Below are positions 26,061-34,046 of a stretch of DNA of 55,615 bases, piece after piece. Numbering within the stretch: position 1 is the first letter of the stretch; every line of letters begins with the position of its first letter. The stretch comes from Clostridia bacterium (lineage in GTDB: Bacteria; Bacillota; Clostridia; Oscillospirales; SIG627), in the NCBI GenBank assembly GCA_017453605.1, contig JAFTEP010000149.1, forward strand, positions 1 to 55,615, read 5' to 3'. The notes below the pieces were generated by a model. The model was not told the DNA's origin. It worked only from the letters and a program-made list of their open reading frames with translations, and searched no databases. The translations under genes were made by a program, and so were the position numbers.

Positions 26061-26795
26061 ATGATAAAAGTCACGGTCTACAACGAGTTCCTGCACGAGA
26101 AGAAGTCCGAAAAAGTCAGACAGATCTATCCCGACGGCATCCACGCCGCGATCGCCGCCTTTCTCGGAGAGGAGGAGGATATCAGCGTCCGCACCGCCAC
26201 CCTCGACATGGAGGAGTGCGGCCTGACTCAGGAGGTCATCGACGACACCGACGTCATCATCTGGTGGGGGCACATCGCGCACGAAAAGGTCCCGGACGAG
26301 GTCGCCGAAAGAGTCAGAAAAGCGGTCTGGAACGGCATGGGCGCGATCTTTCTGCACTCCGCGCATTTCAGCAAGCCCTTCCGCGCTCTGACCGGCAGCC
26401 CCTGCAACCTCTGCTGGAGAGAGAGCGCCGACAGCGAGAGGATCTGGGTCATCGAGCCCAACCATCCGATCGCGAAGGGACTGGACAGATTCTTCGACAT
26501 CCCCGCGGTCGAGACCTACGGCGAGCCCTTCGGCATCCCGACTCCCGACAGGATCGTCTTCATGGGCTGGTACAGCGGCGGAGAGGTGTTCAGGAGCGGC
26601 ATCACCTACGAGAGATACAACGGAAGGATCTTCTATTTCCAGCCCGGCCACGAATCCTTCCCGATCTTCTATCAGAAGGAGATACAGACGGTCATCAAAA
26701 ACGCGGTCAGATGGGCATACAACCCGTCGAGAAGATCGACCGCCGCCCCGTGGGTCATCAAGACCGACGATCCATCGAAGTACGTGAAAAAATAA
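26061..26795 (+). CDS. ThuA family trehalose/sugar-utilisation protein
   Basis: A 244-residue glutamine-amidotransferase-like fold protein of the ThuA family. IIWWGHIAHEKVP and MGAIFLHSAHFSKPF hold the conserved His positions, and GRIFYFQPGHESFPIF is the typical C-terminal pattern. ThuA of rhizobia and relatives acts in oxidation of trehalose and related disaccharides, though the catalysed step is not settled. It leads a plus-strand group with two isomerase/epimerases. The ribosome-binding site is GGAGG. Confidence 0.88.
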   Translation: MIKVTVYNEFLHEKKSEKVRQIYPDGIHAAIAAFLGEEEDISVRTATLDMEECGLTQEVIDDTDVIIWWGHIAHEKVPDEVAERVRKAVWNGMGAIFLHSAHFSKPFRALTGSPCNLCWRESADSERIWVIEPNHPIAKGLDRFFDIPAVETYGEPFGIPTPDRIVFMGWYSGGEVFRSGITYERYNGRIFYFQPGHESFPIFYQKEIQTVIKNAVRWAYNPSRRSTAAPWVIKTDDPSKYVKK

Positions 26796-26841
26796 CGACG
26801 GAGCTGGAAAAAAGCAGAGACGATAAGGGGAGACGATAAAG

Positions 26842-27711
26842 ATGAAAATATCCATGAACTCCTGGTACTTCTACTGGAGCAGGACAGGACGCAAAAGATC
26901 GCTCGAGGAAGTCCTCAGGCTCTGTTACGACGCGGGCTTCAGGACCGTCGACACCGAGATCTCCTGGGGCGACGACTGGGAGGCCAGAGCCGACGCGACG
27001 ATGAACGCCGCCGCGAAGGTCGGGATAGAGATCGAGCAGTCGCACGCGCCGTACAACTTCTATGAAAGAGCGCCGCGCGAGGTGTTCTTGAAGTCTCTCA
27101 AAAACAGCGCGAAAGCCGCCGTGAAGATGGGTCTGAAATACCTCGTGTTCCACGCCGACGAATACCATCCGCCCAAGGGCGGCCCCTTCGATCCCAAGGC
27201 GGCGCTGGAAGCCGTCTACGACTCGCTCGCGCCGTGCATCGAGATCCTGACCGCCGGAGGAGTCAGGGCCGGGCTCGAGACCACCGACGAGGACAGGGGC
27301 AGGAACACTCCGCTCGAACAGCGCACGCATTTTTGCGCGGACATAAACGAGCTGATCGCGATAATCGACAAGTTCAACGATCCCATGGTCGGCTGCTGCT
27401 GGGATTTCGGTCACGCGAGGCTCGCTTTCGGCAACGACAAACACGCCGAAATGATAAAGAAGATGGGAAGCCGCATAATCTGCACCCACGTCCAGGACAA
27501 CCGCGGCGGAGGAATGGACATCCACCTTCCCCCGTTCTTCGGAGACCTGAAATGGGAGGAGCTGATGGCGGCGCTGAAATCGACGGGCTACAAGGGCTCG
27601 CTGACATTTGAAGTGATCTACTCCTGCCTGCCGGACGCGCTCGTCCCCGATCACGCAAGACAGCTCTACCGCATCGGAGAGACCCTGTCGGATATGTTTG
27701 AAAAGGCCTGA
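26842..27711 (+). CDS. Sugar phosphate isomerase/epimerase (xylose isomerase-like TIM barrel), copy 1
   Basis: A 289-residue AP-endonuclease-2/xylose-isomerase-like TIM barrel. The metal-binding positions are visible: Glu in AGLETTDED, Asp in CCWDFGHARLAF, His in ICTHVQDNRGGGMDIHLPP and Glu in SLTFEVIYS. These proteins isomerise or epimerise sugars, inosose or hydroxypyruvate-like compounds. It is 47 bp after the ThuA gene and followed within 50 bp by a close paralogue. The ribosome-binding site is GGGGAG. The substrate cannot be named. Confidence 0.88.
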   Translation: MKISMNSWYFYWSRTGRKRSLEEVLRLCYDAGFRTVDTEISWGDDWEARADATMNAAAKVGIEIEQSHAPYNFYERAPREVFLKSLKNSAKAAVKMGLKYLVFHADEYHPPKGGPFDPKAALEAVYDSLAPCIEILTAGGVRAGLETTDEDRGRNTPLEQRTHFCADINELIAIIDKFNDPMVGCCWDFGHARLAFGNDKHAEMIKKMGSRIICTHVQDNRGGGMDIHLPPFFGDLKWEELMAALKSTGYKGSLTFEVIYSCLPDALVPDHARQLYRIGETLSDMFEKA

Positions 27712-27758
27712 TGCGCCGAGAGGAAAAAGAGGATTAAGAGGATTAAGAGGAAAAAAAC

Positions 27759-28631
27759 ATGAAAATCTCAATGAACGTCTGGTACTTCAACGGCTCCCGG
27801 ACGCCGGGGAAAAGAAGGTCGCTCGAGGAGACGATGAAGCTCTGCGCGGACGCGGGCTTCAAAGCCGTCGACTGCGCGATAGACGCCTGGAGGGACGACT
27901 GGGAGGCTCAGGTCGACGCGACGATGAACGCCGCCGCGAAGTACGGGATCGAGCTCGATCAGTCGCACGCGCCCTTCAACTTCTATTCAAAGCTGCCGCG
28001 CGAGGTCTTTCTGAAGGCGCTCGGGAACAGCGCGAGAGCCGCAGTGAAAATGGGGATCAAAACGCTCGTCTTCCACGCCGACGAATACCATCCGCCCAAA
28101 GGCGGCCTCTTCGATCCGAAAGCGGCGCTCGAAGAGATCTACGACTGTCTCGCGCCGAGCATAGAGCTTCTGACCGCCGGCGGAGTCAAGGCCGGGCTCG
28201 AGACGGTCTTCGACAGGGGCAGGGACCTCCCGCTCGATCAGCGCACGCACTTCTGCGCGGACATAAACGAGCTGATCGCGATCATCGACAGGTTCAACGA
28301 TCCGATGGTCGGCTGCTGCTGGGACTTCGGCCACGCAAGGCTCGCTTTCGGCAGGGACAAACACGCCGAAATGATAAAGAAGATGGGAAGCCGCATAAAC
28401 TGCACTCACGTTCAGGACAACCGCGGCGGCGGGCTTGACATCCATCTGCCGCCGTTCTTCGGCGACATGAACTGGGAGGAGCTGATGGCGGCGCTGAAAT
28501 CGACGGGATATTCCGGCTCGCTGACGTTCGAAGTGATCTACTCCTGCCTGCCGGACGCGCTGATAGAAGACCACGCGAGACAGCTCTACCGCATCGGAGA
28601 GGTCCTCGCGGACGCGTTTGAAAGATCGTAA
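27759..28631 (+). CDS. Sugar phosphate isomerase/epimerase (xylose isomerase-like TIM barrel), copy 2
   Basis: A 290-residue paralogue of the preceding gene. Most of the barrel, and every predicted metal ligand, is conserved (AGLETVFDRGR, CCWDFGHARLAF, THVQDNRGGGLDIHLPP, LTFEVIYS). The N-terminal half differs most (for example AIDAWRDDWEAQVD here, EISWGDDWEARAD in copy 1), so the two may act on related but distinct sugars. A short GAGGATTAA tandem repeat precedes the ribosome-binding site, and an intrinsic terminator follows the gene. Confidence 0.88.
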   Translation: MKISMNVWYFNGSRTPGKRRSLEETMKLCADAGFKAVDCAIDAWRDDWEAQVDATMNAAAKYGIELDQSHAPFNFYSKLPREVFLKALGNSARAAVKMGIKTLVFHADEYHPPKGGLFDPKAALEEIYDCLAPSIELLTAGGVKAGLETVFDRGRDLPLDQRTHFCADINELIAIIDRFNDPMVGCCWDFGHARLAFGRDKHAEMIKKMGSRINCTHVQDNRGGGLDIHLPPFFGDMNWEELMAALKSTGYSGSLTFEVIYSCLPDALIEDHARQLYRIGEVLADAFERS

Positions 28632-28645
28632 AGCCCCTTCACGAC

Positions 28646-28678
28646 CCGGACGGAGACAAAAACCCCGTCCGGTTTTTT
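28646..28678 (+). terminator. Rho-independent terminator after the isomerase pair
   Basis: An 8 bp perfect stem (CCGGACGG with CCGTCCGG), an 11-base loop and then TTTTTT. It separates the ThuA/isomerase unit from the next gene, which has its own promoter. Confidence 0.85.
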
Positions 28679-28748
28679 GTCGCCGAAAAGATCCTTCGGG
28701 AAAAAACATTTGCGTTTTGTGTGACTTTGGGCTGAAAAGGGCAAAAAC

Positions 28749-28777
28749 TTGACAGAAAAGGCAACTTTTGATAAACT
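28749..28777 (+). promoter_or_regulatory. Sigma-A promoter before the GHL10-like gene
   Basis: A perfect TTGACA, a 17 bp spacer and TAAACT, 60 bp ahead of the start codon. Confidence 0.7.
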
Positions 28778-28836
28778 TTAAAAAGACGACCCGGCGGCGG
28801 AAGCCGTGAAACGAATCGGAAAAAGGAGCTTGGATC

Positions 28837-30354
28837 ATGCCGGAAAACAAGATCGCGCTGAACTGGGACGGGGACGCGGAGTTTTTTTTCCTGAAATACT
28901 CAGGGGTCTTTGATGATCCTGAAAATATTAAAGAAAAGGCGAAAGCCTATATAGACCGATACTACCGGGACCGCGGGATCGGGGACATCTTTTTCAACAT
29001 ATTCGCGCAGACCTCCGTCACGCCCTCGCGCGTGTTCACGGACCGCGTGACTAAACTTCACCAAAAAGAAGAAAACGGGACAAAGGTGGACTATTCCGGT
29101 CTCGAGTACCTCGCCCTGCCCGCCGAATGCCGCGAGAAGTACGGCGTCGGACTTACGGAAACGTGGATAGATCATTGCCGGGAGGCCGGGATACGCCCGT
29201 GGATCTCTTTCAGGATGAACGACAACCACTTCCGCGACGAAAAGACCTGTTTTCTGAGGGGCGACTTCTTCTACGAGGCGCTCGAAAACGGCTGGATCCT
29301 CGGAGACGGCTACCGCTCGGGATACCGCAACTGGGACTACGCCGCGAAGCCCGTGCAGGACAAAATGATCGCCTATATCTCGGAACAGCTCGGCGCTCTC
29401 GACGTCTTCGGGATAGAGCTCGACTTCATGAGAGAGCCGAAATGCCTGAAATATCTTTCTCCCGGCGACCACTGCGGCGTGATCAACGGCTTTATGGAGC
29501 GCGCCAAGGACGCCGTGAAAAAACAAGAGAAGATAAGAAAACACCCGATAAAGATCGCGGTCCGCGTGCCGAGAGACCCCATGCTTTCAAAGCGCATCGG
29601 CTTCGACGCTCTTTACTGGGCGAAAAACTCCCTCGCCGACGTCGTGATCCCCTCCTCGCACTGGATCTGCAACGACACCGGGATGCCGATCGCGGACTGG
29701 GTGAAAATGCTCTCCCCTTACGGCGCCGAAGTCTGGGCGTGCATGGAAATGAACCTGCCCGGCAGGCTGACCGTGGATCTTGAGGCGGCGAAGGCGCACA
29801 CCGCGCAGTACGCCGCTCAGGGCAGCGCGAAAACGTATATCTTCAATCTCTATCACCCGTATTTCGAGCGCCACTGGGCAAACGACGGCTCCGTCTGGGT
29901 CCGGCCTCCGCGCGCCGAAGAAACCCTGAAGATATGGGAGACCGCCGGGGATCCCGAAAAGTGCCGCCGCGGCGTGAGACGGCATATCGTGACCGAAGAG
30001 ATCTTCGGCTTCCAAGAGATCAAGCCGCGCTGGGCTCCCCTGCCAATGAAGATCGGCGAGGGGAAGATCCTCGAGGTACAGACGGGACCTATAGAAAAAG
30101 GGGACGAAGTCACGGTGTATTTCGTCTCGACCGGCGCGTCGTCGAACGATCTCAACGTGAGTCTCGACGGAGAAAAGTGCGTTCCGGTAAAGAATACGGA
30201 TGCGGATATCATAAGGGCGGGGACCGATGAAAAGACCGTTCTTGCTTACAGGGCGCCTGACGCGAAAAGGGACGGCGCGGCGCGCGTTCTGTGGATCACG
30301 GGAAAAGCAGAAGCCGAAATAACCTACGCGGAAATAAAGATCGACGCTCACTGA
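28837..30354 (+). CDS. Putative TIM-barrel glycoside hydrolase (GHL10-like)
   Basis: A 505-residue protein without a signal peptide. Barrel motifs include GDIFFNIFAQTS near the start, WIDHCREAGIRPWISFRMND, and the strand end VFGIELDFMREP, matching the D-x-D/E position of the glycosyl hydrolase-like 10 group; ADVVIPSSHWICN and YIFNLYHPYFERHW look like later barrel strands. The last ~110 residues form a beta-rich domain (KGDEVTVYFVSTGAS, LNVSLDGEKCVPV). The substrate is unknown. It has its own promoter and an AAGGAG ribosome-binding site, and stands just before a sugar-kinase-like gene. Confidence 0.6.
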   Translation: MPENKIALNWDGDAEFFFLKYSGVFDDPENIKEKAKAYIDRYYRDRGIGDIFFNIFAQTSVTPSRVFTDRVTKLHQKEENGTKVDYSGLEYLALPAECREKYGVGLTETWIDHCREAGIRPWISFRMNDNHFRDEKTCFLRGDFFYEALENGWILGDGYRSGYRNWDYAAKPVQDKMIAYISEQLGALDVFGIELDFMREPKCLKYLSPGDHCGVINGFMERAKDAVKKQEKIRKHPIKIAVRVPRDPMLSKRIGFDALYWAKNSLADVVIPSSHWICNDTGMPIADWVKMLSPYGAEVWACMEMNLPGRLTVDLEAAKAHTAQYAAQGSAKTYIFNLYHPYFERHWANDGSVWVRPPRAEETLKIWETAGDPEKCRRGVRRHIVTEEIFGFQEIKPRWAPLPMKIGEGKILEVQTGPIEKGDEVTVYFVSTGASSNDLNVSLDGEKCVPVKNTDADIIRAGTDEKTVLAYRAPDAKRDGAARVLWITGKAEAEITYAEIKIDAH

Positions 30355-30383
30355 GAAGGGCTCCATATCGTTTTACAATGGTG

Positions 30384-30412
30384 TTGACAAAGAGCGCGAT
30401 TTGATATATACT
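30384..30412 (+). promoter_or_regulatory. Near-consensus promoter before the sugar kinase
   Basis: TTGACA, a 17 bp spacer and TATACT. Initiation near 30419 would give a leader of about 48 nt. Confidence 0.8.
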
Positions 30413-30466
30413 TATATAAGCGCTTATCCGACCTCAAAACCGAAAACGGCGCGCAAGGAGCAGACA

Positions 30467-31570
30467 ATGAACAGCTTAGAAGCTTTTGAAATGATGAGAA
30501 GGGTCATTTCCCGCTATCCCATAAAGGGCGAGATCGCGGCGGTGAACCTCATCCCCACCGGGCACATAAACGATACCTTCTGCGTCGCGGTCATCGAAAA
30601 CGACGCCGCGAACAAGTATATCGCGCAGAGGATCAATACCTACGTCTTCAAAAAGCCCGATCAGGTCATGAAGAACATCCAGACCGTCGCCCAATATCTC
30701 GACAAGAGGGGGATAAAGGAAAAGTGCGACATCCGCCGCTACATCAACGCGCTCGACGGCAATAACTACGTCGTCGAAGACGGCTGTTTCTGGCGGCTCT
30801 GCAGATACGTCGAGAACTCCGTCAGCTACGACACCGTAGAGAACGAAAAAGTCCTCACCAACGCCGGCTACGCCTTCGGACGCTTCCAGGCGATGCTCGC
30901 GGGGCTCCCGATGGACAGCCTTTACGAGACGATCCCCGATTTCCACAACACGCGCGTCAGGATGGACAACCTCTTCAGGTCCTACGAAAAAAACGAGGCG
31001 GGAAGAGCCGGAGAAGTCGCCGGTGAAATGGAGTTTTTTGCCGCAAACCGCGCTCTCTGCTCGCGCCTTGTCGAAATGCTCGAGGCGGGCGAGCTGCCGC
31101 TGAGGGTCACTCACAACGACACCAAATACAACAACATCCTCATGGACAGAACGACCGGCGAGCCCCTGTGCGTCATCGACCTCGACACGATAATGCCCGG
31201 GCTCTCGCTCTACGATTTCGGAGACGCGATAAGATTTGCGGCAAACACCGCAGCCGAAGACGAGACGGATCTTGATAAAGTCTCCCTCAATATGGACTAT
31301 TTCAAGGCGTTCACCAAGGGCTTTCTTGCGGCCTGCGGCGACAGCCTCACAAAAAACGAGCTCGACAACCTCGCGCTCGGCGCCTTCGTCATCACCGCGG
31401 AGATCGCCTCGAGATTCCTGGCGGACTATCTCGACGGCGACAAGTATTTCCACATCCACCGTCCCAAACACAACCTCGAAAGGGCAAGATGTCAGATCAG
31501 ACTCGCGCAGGATATGCTTTCAAAACTCGATAAAATGCGCGAAGCGGTTTATTCATTTGTGAAAAACTGA
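30467..31570 (+). CDS. APH-fold kinase, N-acetylhexosamine 1-kinase-like (NahK type)
   Basis: A 367-residue kinase of the aminoglycoside-phosphotransferase fold. TGHINDTFCV is the nucleotide loop, YIAQRINTYVFKKPDQVM an N-lobe segment typical of NahK homologues, VTHNDTKYNNILMD the catalytic loop (Asp near residue 216), and CVIDLDTIMPGLSLYDFGD the metal site. NahK phosphorylates GlcNAc/GalNAc at C1 for the lacto-N-biose/mucin-sugar pathway, which would fit a gut organism. The start at 30467 has an AAGGAG site; a longer frame upstream is not supported. No GH112 phosphorylase is seen in the window, so the sugar is uncertain. Confidence 0.75.
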   Translation: MNSLEAFEMMRRVISRYPIKGEIAAVNLIPTGHINDTFCVAVIENDAANKYIAQRINTYVFKKPDQVMKNIQTVAQYLDKRGIKEKCDIRRYINALDGNNYVVEDGCFWRLCRYVENSVSYDTVENEKVLTNAGYAFGRFQAMLAGLPMDSLYETIPDFHNTRVRMDNLFRSYEKNEAGRAGEVAGEMEFFAANRALCSRLVEMLEAGELPLRVTHNDTKYNNILMDRTTGEPLCVIDLDTIMPGLSLYDFGDAIRFAANTAAEDETDLDKVSLNMDYFKAFTKGFLAACGDSLTKNELDNLALGAFVITAEIASRFLADYLDGDKYFHIHRPKHNLERARCQIRLAQDMLSKLDKMREAVYSFVKN

Positions 31571-31574
31571 AAAA

Positions 31575-32078
31575 ATGAAGCTTAACGGCAGGACAAAAAG
31601 TCTCATCCGCTGGATCCCCGCCCTGATATTGATGGTCGTCATCTTTTCGTTCTCGGCTCAGGACGCCCCGACCTCCTCAAAGGTCAGCACCGAAGTGGTC
31701 GAACTGCTCGACCCCATCGTCGAACCGATAACCCGCAAGATGACCCCCGTCCAGAAGCAGGACTTCAAGACCTCGTTTCACGACACCGTCAGAAAATCGG
31801 CGCACTTTTTGATATTCCTGCTCCTCGGAGCGGCGTTCATGTTCGCGCTCGCGCCGTACAACTTCAAAGGTCTTCTCTGTCATTTTATAAGCGTCGGTCT
31901 CAGCTTCGTCTACGCCTGCACCGACGAGTTCCACCAGAGCTTCGTTTCGGGCAGAGGTCCGGCTTTCACGGACGTTCTGATCGACACGGCCGGGGCTCTC
32001 ATCGGCGTTCTGATCTTCTGGGGCGTCCGGACGCTGGTAAAAAAGATCAAAAACAAAAAGAAAACAAAAAAAGCCTGA
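31575..32078 (+). CDS. VanZ family membrane protein
   Basis: A 167-residue four-helix membrane protein of the VanZ family, of which the teicoplanin-resistance VanZ is one member. RKSAHFLIFLLLGAAF and TDEFHQSFVSGRGPAFTDVLIDTAGALIG are the conserved family segments, and FSFSAQDAPTSSKVS follows the first helix. No vancomycin-resistance genes are near, so an unspecified envelope role is likely. It starts 5 bp after the kinase stop and relies on translational coupling, as no good ribosome-binding site is visible. Confidence 0.88.
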   Translation: MKLNGRTKSLIRWIPALILMVVIFSFSAQDAPTSSKVSTEVVELLDPIVEPITRKMTPVQKQDFKTSFHDTVRKSAHFLIFLLLGAAFMFALAPYNFKGLLCHFISVGLSFVYACTDEFHQSFVSGRGPAFTDVLIDTAGALIGVLIFWGVRTLVKKIKNKKKTKKA

Positions 32079-32092
32079 ACTTTATTAGCCGT

Positions 32093-32125
32093 CCCCCGCG
32101 TGAATCCGCGGGGGAAAGTTTTTTA
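32093..32125 (+). terminator. Rho-independent terminator after vanZ-like gene
   Basis: Stem CCCCCGCG/CGCGGGGG with a 6-base loop, then AAAGTTTTTT. The opposite strand reads into a T-rich tract as well, so it may stop transcription from both sides. Confidence 0.8.
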
Positions 32126-32302
32126 TCGGGCTGTCAAAGCGCTCACGCGCACGTCCTTCTTCGCCTTGGCTTCCGCAAGAACGGGAACCTCAGCTTCACC
32201 CGATACTTCGGCGGGCGTTCTCTTCTCTTCGGAGTTCTCCTCCGAAACGTTCTTTTCCGGCGCGGTGTTCATTTCTTCCGCACCTCTCTTTTTTTCTTCC
32301 AT
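32123..32302 (-). CDS. Possible small acidic protein (59 aa)
   Basis: An uninterrupted 59-codon frame begins MEEKKRGAEEMNTAPEKNVS behind an AAAGGA site and continues as a Glu/Lys/Ala-rich chain, ending KKDVRVSALTAR. It is unlike any family known to me. The biased composition may mean a disordered accessory protein, or a chance frame in GC-rich intergenic DNA. It sits between the vanZ-like terminator and the AT-rich Rhs island. Confidence 0.4.
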   Translation of the reverse strand: MEEKKRGAEEMNTAPEKNVSEENSEEKRTPAEVSGEAEVPVLAEAKAKKDVRVSALTAR

Positions 32303-32381
32303 TTCTTTTTTCCTTTCTGTTCATGGAATTTGTTTTCTCGCGGCTCGCTTCTCGCTCCCCGCTCCTCGAGTATATCAACTT

Positions 32382-32416
32382 ACCCCGACATATTCCGTCG
32401 GGGTTGAACAAAAAAA
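32382..32416. repeat. GC-rich hairpin followed by A-tract
   Basis: ACCCCGAC and GTCGGGGT pair around a 7-base loop, followed by TGAACAAAAAAAA. Read on the minus strand, the A-tract becomes a T-tract on the entry side, so it is not a normal terminator for that strand; its role is unclear. Confidence 0.45.
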
Positions 32417-32417
32417 A

Positions 32418-32454
32418 TTCCCTGCAAGTCTGGCTTACCCAAACTTGCAGGGAA
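32418..32454. repeat. Palindrome, left member of a related pair
   Basis: The arms TTCCCTGCAAGT and ACTTGCAGGGAA pair perfectly over 12 bp around the loop CTGGCTTACCCAA. It shares the core GCAAGTCTGG...CCCAAACTTGC with 34010-34046 but has a different outer stem that still pairs. For the genes read leftward from the island it could also act as a terminator, since the sequence ahead of it contains an A/T tract. Confidence 0.7.
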
Positions 32455-32492
32455 ACTGAGATCAAATAATTCCGGATAAATACACCATTTAT

Positions 32493-32984
32493 TTAGTCAG
32501 ATATGAGAACTTTATAGACAAAGCACGACCTCCAATCGAGTTTGCCGGTTATGCTGTTTTCTAAAACAAAAGCGATGTTTTCTACATTATCAAGCAAACC
32601 GTTGCGATTTAGGCAACTCTTTATCCTATCATCCTCGCTTCTATCTTTGATTAGCGACTCTGCAAGATCACAAACCACGTCTATACCTAAAAACTCAAGA
32701 TGATATCCAAATAGATTCTCTAATGGTGAATATGAAAAAGCAATAATTTCACAATTCACCTTTTCTTTCCTAAAAAACTTATAGTAACTCAAAAGCAATT
32801 TAAACTGCTCCAGATCGTATGAATAACTTTTTTTCGGATTGCAGGTATCATCCAAAAAATTAAAATACTGATCCAACAGTTTCTTATAGTTACTTTTAGT
32901 GTCTTTAGTTAAAAAATCATGAACCTCTATTGAACGATCTATACCTCTGTATGACCAAGTTATAGAAACAATATCAAACCGCAT
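32493..32984 (-). CDS. Probable immunity protein of an Rhs toxin cassette
   Basis: A 163-residue AT-rich gene directly after the Rhs toxin gene (61 bp gap), the usual place of an immunity gene in polymorphic-toxin loci. It is acidic and aromatic-rich: IVSITWSYRGIDRSIEVHDF near the start, FNFLDDTCNPKKSYSYDLEQF in the middle, and LDWRSCFVYKVLIS at the end. I do not recognise a named immunity family; function is inferred from position and composition. The ATG at 32984 follows a good GGAG site; a longer upstream frame overlaps the toxin and is not preferred. Confidence 0.6.
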   Translation of the reverse strand: MRFDIVSITWSYRGIDRSIEVHDFLTKDTKSNYKKLLDQYFNFLDDTCNPKKSYSYDLEQFKLLLSYYKFFRKEKVNCEIIAFSYSPLENLFGYHLEFLGIDVVCDLAESLIKDRSEDDRIKSCLNRNGLLDNVENIAFVLENSITGKLDWRSCFVYKVLISD

Positions 32985-33045
32985 TTTTATCTCCAACCCC
33001 AAACAAGAATAGTATGATTTTTTGCTGTATACTAATACTAAATAT

Positions 33046-34002
33046 TCAAGATTTGCCAATTAGTTTCATTAAAAAATCCCACGCATCTTTAAATATTTGA
33101 ATATGACAATTATTCAATTCACCGTGCCCACCAAATAAATGAATATGCCATGTATAACCATTATGTGGAGAGTCTAAACTAATTTCAAAACCAAAACGTT
33201 TTGCGAGTTCATATATTTTTATTGCCCAACTGTAAGGTAATATAATAAGTTTAGAGTTAAGCAATCGAGCAAGTGCAATAAATTTTGAGGAATCCGTTGC
33301 TAATGTGAACGGATTTATTCCTAAAAACTCCATTGATTTCACAAACGTCTTAGCACCAAGTTTATCAAAGAGTTTAAAAACAGTTGATGGGTTTGCTTTC
33401 AGATACGTTGCTATTAGTTTAGTAACTAAAGCTCCAGCAAACCATCCGATTATAGCTCCACCAATTACAACGCCTGTTCGAATTGCCCAATACTTCCATC
33501 CACTACTATATCCAATACTTTTTGCAAACCAGTCGCCAAAAAACCATCCTACAATAGCTCCTATTGCTGCGCAAATAATATTAATAGCCGCCATACCTGA
33601 CTCGTCTATCATATTTATTGGGTTGTTTTCTGAATACTCAAAACAATTATAACAAACAAGCGTTTCTCCAAGACCAATATTTGTAATTTCATCCCCGTTG
33701 ATAAACCTGCCCACCACAGGGTCATAGTATCTGGACTGGAGGTAGTAGAGGGATATATCGTTGTCAAAGTAGTAGGATCTGTAGCGGTAGGGGTTGACGG
33801 TGGAGATAGAGCATAAGGAGGTGTCGGAGAGCACGGTGCAGACGCCCCAGGCGTCGTATCTGTACTTTGCGACGTCGCTTCCGTTGGCGTCGGTGATCGC
33901 GATCACGTCGCGCGGCGGAACTTTCCTTCTTCGTACTATAATTGTACACTTTTGCTCACGAATTGTCAACGGTTCGACAGCGGCTCGCGCCTGCTCGCTC
34001 AT
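33046..34002 (-). CDS. Orphan Rhs core remnant with C-terminal toxin domain
   Basis: The first recognisable part, VIAITDANGSDVAKYRYDAW then YRYRSYYFDNDISLYYLQSR and YYDPVVGRFINGDE, is the very end of an Rhs/YD-repeat core. It is followed by two hydrophobic segments (AAINIICAAIGAIVGWFFGD, TGVVIGGAIIGWFAGALV) and an unknown ~110-residue tip with NGYTWHIHLFGGHGELNN and HIQIFKDAWDFL. This is the layout of a polymorphic toxin whose N-terminal ~1500+ residues are missing. The tip is AT-rich, while the core piece (33700-33935) is GC-rich, which fits tip exchange by transfer. The start is uncertain: the ATG at 34002 has GGGGA, but an internal promoter favours a GTG at 33906. Confidence 0.7.
   Translation of the reverse strand: MSEQARAAVEPLTIREQKCTIIVRRRKVPPRDVIAITDANGSDVAKYRYDAWGVCTVLSDTSLCSISTVNPYRYRSYYFDNDISLYYLQSRYYDPVVGRFINGDEITNIGLGETLVCYNCFEYSENNPINMIDESGMAAINIICAAIGAIVGWFFGDWFAKSIGYSSGWKYWAIRTGVVIGGAIIGWFAGALVTKLIATYLKANPSTVFKLFDKLGAKTFVKSMEFLGINPFTLATDSSKFIALARLLNSKLIILPYSWAIKIYELAKRFGFEISLDSPHNGYTWHIHLFGGHGELNNCHIQIFKDAWDFLMKLIGKS
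33941..33969 (-). promoter_or_regulatory. Consensus promoter inside the Rhs remnant
   Basis: On the minus strand TTGACA, a 17 bp spacer and TACAAT, with initiation expected near 33934. It lies within the repeat-like 5' part of the open frame, just upstream of the Rhs core remnant and an AAGGAAAG stretch that could serve as a ribosome-binding site. It could drive the toxin/immunity pair as an orphan unit. Confidence 0.7.
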
Positions 34003-34009
34003 ATAGAAA

Positions 34010-34046
34010 TCCCCGGCAAGTCTGGGAAGCCCAAACTTGCCGGGGG
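34010..34046. repeat. Palindrome, right member of a related pair
   Basis: CCCCGGCAAGT pairs with ACTTGCCGGGG around CTGGGAAGCCCAA, whose TGGG/CCCA can form an inner stem. It shares its core with 32418-32454; the outer stem bases differ but still pair, which looks like compensatory change. The two palindromes bracket the Rhs toxin and immunity genes. Confidence 0.7.
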
